The notes beneath the pieces are model-generated. The model had not been told where the DNA came from. It worked only from the letters and a program-made list of their open reading frames with translations, and searched no databases. A DNA stretch of 33,098 nt from assembly GCF_002920575.1 (NCBI RefSeq), contig NZ_PQSQ01000088.1, forward strand, positions 1 to 33,098. Reading direction: 5' to 3'. This DNA comes from Streptomyces sp. Ru73. GTDB taxonomy: Bacteria; Actinomycetota; Actinomycetes; Streptomycetales; Streptomycetaceae. Of the stretch, positions 29,498-33,098 are shown piece after piece. Position numbers and translations under genes: made by a program. Numbering within the stretch: the first letter of the stretch is position 1; every line of letters begins with the position of its first letter.

Positions 29498-32400
29498 ATG
29501 TCCCGGTTCACGCACCTGCACACCGCGTCGGGATTCTCCGTGCGATACGGCGCCTCCCACCCCGAACGGCTCGCCGAGCGCGCCGCCGAACGCGGCATGG
29601 ACGCCCTCGCCCTCACCGACCGCGACTCCCTCGCCGGCGCCGTACGCTTCGCCAAGGCCGCCGCCGAAGCCGGCATCCGCCCCCTCTTCGGCACCGACCT
29701 GGCCATCGCCGAACCACAGCCCGGCCCCACCCCCACGGCACGCCGCCGCACCCCCGTACGCGGCGGTGCCTTCGTCGACGAATCCGCTGCCCGCGCCGTC
29801 TTCCTCGCCCGCGACGGCGCCCGCGGCTGGGCCACCCTCTGCCGCCTGGTCTCCGCGGCCCACGCCACCGACCGCGACCGCCCCCTCCTCCCCTGGGAAG
29901 CCCTCACCGGCGCACCGGGCACCCACGCCGGCGCGGCCGGCACCACCGACGGCATACGCGAAGCCGCCGCCCGCCTCGGCGACCCCACCGACGGCGTCCT
30001 CGTCCTCCTCGGCCCCGACTCCGAAGTCGGCCGCGCCCTCGCCGCCGGCCGCCCCGACCGCGCCGCCCGCCTCCTCGCCCCCTGGCGCGAGCTCTACGGC
30101 GACGCCCTCCGCCTCGAAGTCGTCCACCACGGCCGCACCGGCACCGGCCCCGGCTCCCTCCGCCTCGCGGCCCGCACCCTCGGCTTCGCCGTCGACCAGG
30201 GCGTACGCGCCGTCCTCAGCAACGCCGTCCGCTACGCCGACCCCGGCCAGGGCCCCGTCGCCGACGTCCTGGACTCCGCCCGCCGCCTCGTACCCGTCGA
30301 CCGCCACCGCCCCGAAGCCCGCGACAGCGGCGAACGCTGGCTCAAGGACGCCGCGACCATGGCCCGCACCGCCGAACGCGTCGCCGAAGCCGCCGGCCAC
30401 CGGCGCGACACCGCCCACCGCCTCCTCACCATGACCGAGGAGACCGCGGCCGCCTGCCTCGTCGACCCCCAGGACGACATCGGCCTCGGCACCGTCCACT
30501 TCCCCGAACCCCGCCTCGTCGGCGCCGCGCACCGCACCGCCTCGCGCGTCCTCGCCTCCCGCAGCGCCGCCGGCATGGTCCGCCGCGGCTACGACCGCGG
30601 CCCCGAAGCCCGCGCGTACTGGGAACGCCTCCACCGCGAACTGGACATCATCGACCACCACGGCTTCGCGTCGTACTTCCTCACCGTCGCCCAGGTCGTC
30701 GAGGACACCCGCCGCCTCGGCATCCGCGTCACCGCACGCGGCTCCGGCGCCGGCTCCCTCGTCAACCACCTCCTCGGCATCGCACACGCCGACCCCGTCG
30801 AACACGGCCTGCTCATGGAACGCTTCCTCTCCAAGCGCCGCGCCGTCCTCCCCGACATCGACATCGACGTGGAATCGGCGCGCCGCCTGGAGGTCTACCG
30901 CGCGATCTTCGACCGCTTCGGCGCCGAACGCGTCGCCACCGTCGCCATGCCCGAGACCTACCGGGTACGGCACGCCGTACGCGACGTCGGCGCCGCCCTC
31001 GGCATGGACCCCGCCGAGGTCGACCGGATCGCCAAGTCCTTCCCGCACATCCGGGCCCGCGACGCCCGCGCGGCGCTGGAGGAACTGCCGGAGCTCCGCG
31101 GGCTGCGGGACAACCCGCCGCCCCCGCCGTTCTGGGACCTGGTCGAAGGACTGGACAAACTCCCGCGCGGCACCGCCATGCACCCCTGTGGCGTCCTCCT
31201 CTCCGACGCCACCCTCACCGCACGCACCCCCGTGGTCCCCACCGGCGGCGAGGGCTTCCCCATGTCCCAGTTCGACAAGGACGACGTGGAGGACCTCGGC
31301 CTGCTCAAGCTCGACGTACTCGGCGTCCGCATGCAGTCCGCGATGGCCCACGCCACCGCCGAGATCGGCCGCGCCACCGGCCGCCCGGCCCCCGACCTCG
31401 ACGACCCGGCACAGGTACCGCCCGGCGACCCCGCCACGTACGGCCTGATCCGCTCCACCGAGACCCTCGGCTGCTTCCAGATCGAATCACCGGGCCAGCG
31501 CGACCTGATCGGCCGGCTCCAGCCCGCCACCTTCCACGACCTGGTCGTGGACATCTCGCTCTTCCGTCCCGGGCCGGTCGCGGCCGACATGGTCCGCCCC
31601 TTCATCGAATCCCGCCACGGCCGCAGGCCCGTCCGCTACCCGCACCCCGACCTGGAGGACGCCCTGCGCGAGACGCACGGAGTCGTGGTCTTCCACGAAC
31701 AGGTCATCCGCATCCTGGACCGCATGACCGGCTGCGGCCTGGACGAGGCCGACCGGGTGCGCCGCGGCCTGTCCGACCCCGAATCCCAGGGCCGCATCCG
31801 CGTCTGGTTCGCCGAACAGGCCGCCCAGCGCGGCTACTCCGCCGAGGACGTCGCCCGCACTTGGGAGATCATCGAAGCCTTCGGCTCGTACGGCTTCTGC
31901 AAGGCGCACGCCGTCGCCTTCGCCGTACCGACCTACCAGTCCGCCTGGCTCAAGGCCCACCACCCGGCCGCCTTCTACGCCGGCCTGCTCACCCACGACC
32001 CCGGCATGTACCCCAAGCGCCTTCTCCTCGCCGACGCCCGCCGCCGCGGCGTCCCGATCCTCCCCCTGGACGTGAACCACTCCGACGTGTCCTATCGAAT
32101 CGAACTGGTGTCTGGTGAATCCGGCGCATCGGGTGTATCGGGGGGCGAAACGCGCTTGGAGCTCGGGGGCGGGGCCCGTGGGGGCGGGCCCGCGTCTCGT
32201 GCGGCCGGTGCCGAGGGGGCTCGCGCAGGCGTGGCCGAACACCGCGCATCTGGAAGCGGATCCCGCGCAGGCGGCGCCGAACTCCGTACGGCCGGAGGGC
32301 GCGCGGCGCCACCGGCGTCCGCACCCGGCTCGGCCGGCCGGTGGGGACTCCGGCTCGCGCTCTCCGAAGTGCACGGCATCAGCGAGGCGGAGGCCGAACG

Positions 32401-33098
32401 GATCGCCGCCGGCCGCCCCTACTCCTCACTCCAGGACCTGTGGCGCCGCGCCCACCCCGGCCGCCCGGTACTCGAACGCCTCGCCCGGGTCGGCGCCCTG
32501 GACTCCTTCGGCGCCAACCGCCGCGACCTGCTGCTGCACATCGCCGAACTCCACCGCCAGCAGCGGGGCGCCCCGGCCGACACCCAACTCCCGCTGTCCG
32601 CGGCGGCCGCCTCGGCACCGGCAGGACTGCCGGACCTGAGCGACGCCGAACGCCTCAGCGCCGAACTGGGCGTCCTCGGCATGGACGCCTCCCGGCACCT
32701 GATGGCGGACCACGCCCAGTTCCTGAACGAGCTGGGCGTACTCCCGGCCAAGCGGCTGCGCGAGGCCCGGCACGGCGACACGGTCCTGGTCGCCGGGGCC
32801 AAGGCCGCCACCCAGACACCCCCGATCCGCTCCGGACGGCGCGTCATCTTCACCACCCTCGACGACAGCACGGGCCTGGTCGACTGCGCGTTCTTCGACG
32901 ACAGCCACGAGGCGTGCGCCCACACCGTCTTCCACTCCTGGCTGCTCCTGGTACGCGGCACGATCCAGCGCCGCGGCCCGCGCAGCTTCAGCGTGGTCGG
33001 CACGGCGGTCTGGAACCTGGCGGAACTGGCGGAACTCCGGGAACGGGGCGGGCTGCGGGCGGTCATGACCCACCTGGCCACCCGCCCCTCCCTCCCCC
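29498..33098 (+). CDS. dnaE2: Error-prone DNA polymerase III alpha subunit DnaE2/ImuC, C-terminus cut by window edge
   Basis: An open frame runs from ATG 29498 (AGGAGG at 29487-29492) to the right edge: 1200 codons, no stop. It begins with a PHP domain, FTHLHTASGFSVRYGAS, whose HxH (His6, His8) is kept but whose usual T-D-H-D is T-D-R-D (Arg42), so proofreading-type metal binding is probably lost. The C-family polymerase core includes GIRVTARGSGAGSLVNHLLG, the catalytic PDIDID (near residue 450), MHPCGVLLSD, FPMSQFDKDDVEDLGLLKLD, GCFQIESPGQRDL and SYGFCKAHAVAFAVPTYQSA. An OB domain (VIFTTLDDSTGLVDCAFFDD) follows. About residues 870-948 form a Gly/Ala/Ser-rich insert not expected in the family. 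The LexA box indicates SOS control. It would do translesion synthesis with ImuB-like partners, perhaps encoded beyond the edge. Confidence 0.92.
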   Translation, partial: MSRFTHLHTASGFSVRYGASHPERLAERAAERGMDALALTDRDSLAGAVRFAKAAAEAGIRPLFGTDLAIAEPQPGPTPTARRRTPVRGGAFVDESAARAVFLARDGARGWATLCRLVSAAHATDRDRPLLPWEALTGAPGTHAGAAGTTDGIREAAARLGDPTDGVLVLLGPDSEVGRALAAGRPDRAARLLAPWRELYGDALRLEVVHHGRTGTGPGSLRLAARTLGFAVDQGVRAVLSNAVRYADPGQGPVADVLDSARRLVPVDRHRPEARDSGERWLKDAATMARTAERVAEAAGHRRDTAHRLLTMTEETAAACLVDPQDDIGLGTVHFPEPRLVGAAHRTASRVLASRSAAGMVRRGYDRGPEARAYWERLHRELDIIDHHGFASYFLTVAQVVEDTRRLGIRVTARGSGAGSLVNHLLGIAHADPVEHGLLMERFLSKRRAVLPDIDIDVESARRLEVYRAIFDRFGAERVATVAMPETYRVRHAVRDVGAALGMDPAEVDRIAKSFPHIRARDARAALEELPELRGLRDNPPPPPFWDLVEGLDKLPRGTAMHPCGVLLSDATLTARTPVVPTGGEGFPMSQFDKDDVEDLGLLKLDVLGVRMQSAMAHATAEIGRATGRPAPDLDDPAQVPPGDPATYGLIRSTETLGCFQIESPGQRDLIGRLQPATFHDLVVDISLFRPGPVAADMVRPFIESRHGRRPVRYPHPDLEDALRETHGVVVFHEQVIRILDRMTGCGLDEADRVRRGLSDPESQGRIRVWFAEQAAQRGYSAEDVARTWEIIEAFGSYGFCKAHAVAFAVPTYQSAWLKAHHPAAFYAGLLTHDPGMYPKRLLLADARRRGVPILPLDVNHSDVSYRIELVSGESGASGVSGGETRLELGGGARGGGPASRAAGAEGARAGVAEHRASGSGSRAGGAELRTAGGRAAPPASAPGSAGRWGLRLALSEVHGISEAEAERIAAGRPYSSLQDLWRRAHPGRPVLERLARVGALDSFGANRRDLLLHIAELHRQQRGAPADTQLPLSAAAASAPAGLPDLSDAERLSAELGVLGMDASRHLMADHAQFLNELGVLPAKRLREARHGDTVLVAGAKAATQTPPIRSGRRVIFTTLDDSTGLVDCAFFDDSHEACAHTVFHSWLLLVRGTIQRRGPRSFSVVGTAVWNLAELAELRERGGLRAVMTHLATRPSLP

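Noticed and set aside
29443..32118. Long plus-strand open frame of 891 codons overlapping dnaE2 in another frame
   Set aside because: The product is an Arg/Pro/His repeat-like sequence typical of an out-of-frame reading of high-GC coding DNA; dnaE2 family motifs fill the correct frame.
1..33098. tRNA, rRNA, insertion sequences or prophage genes
   Set aside because: No tRNA-like T-loop and acceptor pairing, transposase motif, terminal inverted repeats or phage structural genes were recognised on either strand.

Overview
The window is a piece of an actinobacterial chromosome, almost certainly Streptomyces. GC content is very high, third codon positions are nearly all G or C, GTG and TTG starts occur, and there are two streptogrisin-type secreted proteases, a SepF-family protein and a DnaE2-type polymerase. 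From memory, a sepF-like gene and dnaE2 lie about ten genes apart in S. coelicolor (SCO1749 and SCO1739), so this looks like that stretch with accessory genes in between. No tRNA, rRNA, insertion sequence, prophage or CRISPR array was seen. Both edges cut a gene: a membrane glycosyltransferase on the left and dnaE2 on the right.

Layout: (1) 1-4783 holds a PIG-V-like membrane protein (minus), a 14-helix MFS exporter, a glutaryl-CoA-dehydrogenase-like enzyme and a sepF paralogue; the last two converge on a strong bidirectional terminator. (2) 5080-16612 is the most interesting part, a divergent eleven-gene cluster. The minus arm encodes a luciferase-like monooxygenase (LLM), a GNAT acetyltransferase and a binding lipoprotein. 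The plus arm encodes a polar amino acid ABC transporter (two permeases, ATPase, second binding lipoprotein), an FAD/NAD(P)-binding protein, two more LLM enzymes and a DUF1684 protein. The divergent region carries a short leader-peptide ORF ending in a Cys codon. (3) 16877-20576 holds two streptogrisin-type proteases flanking a slipin. (4) 20725-23051 holds a phosphoesterase, a frameshifted repeat lipoprotein and a TetR regulator with an Arg-rich repeat at its N-terminus. (5) 23135-26220 holds an NCS1 permease and a YtcJ-type amidohydrolase, divergent from that TetR over a twin palindromic operator. (6) 26373-27937 is a divergent TetR/short-chain dehydrogenase pair around a palindrome. (7) 28072-33098 holds a DUF3533-like membrane protein divergent from dnaE2, which has a near-consensus LexA box upstream.

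How the genes work together: the part list of region 2 (N-acetyltransferase, polar amino acid importer with two binding proteins, several flavin-dependent monooxygenases) closely matches the B. subtilis ytmI-ytnM and yxe operons, which salvage sulfur from S-substituted cysteines. With the Cys-ended leader peptide, this suggests import, N-acetylation and oxidative C-S cleavage of an organosulfur amino acid, controlled by cysteine supply. The substrate and the roles of the FAD protein and the DUF1684 protein cannot be read from the sequence. The NCS1 permease and amidohydrolase look like an uptake-and-hydrolysis pair for a small N-heterocycle or amide.
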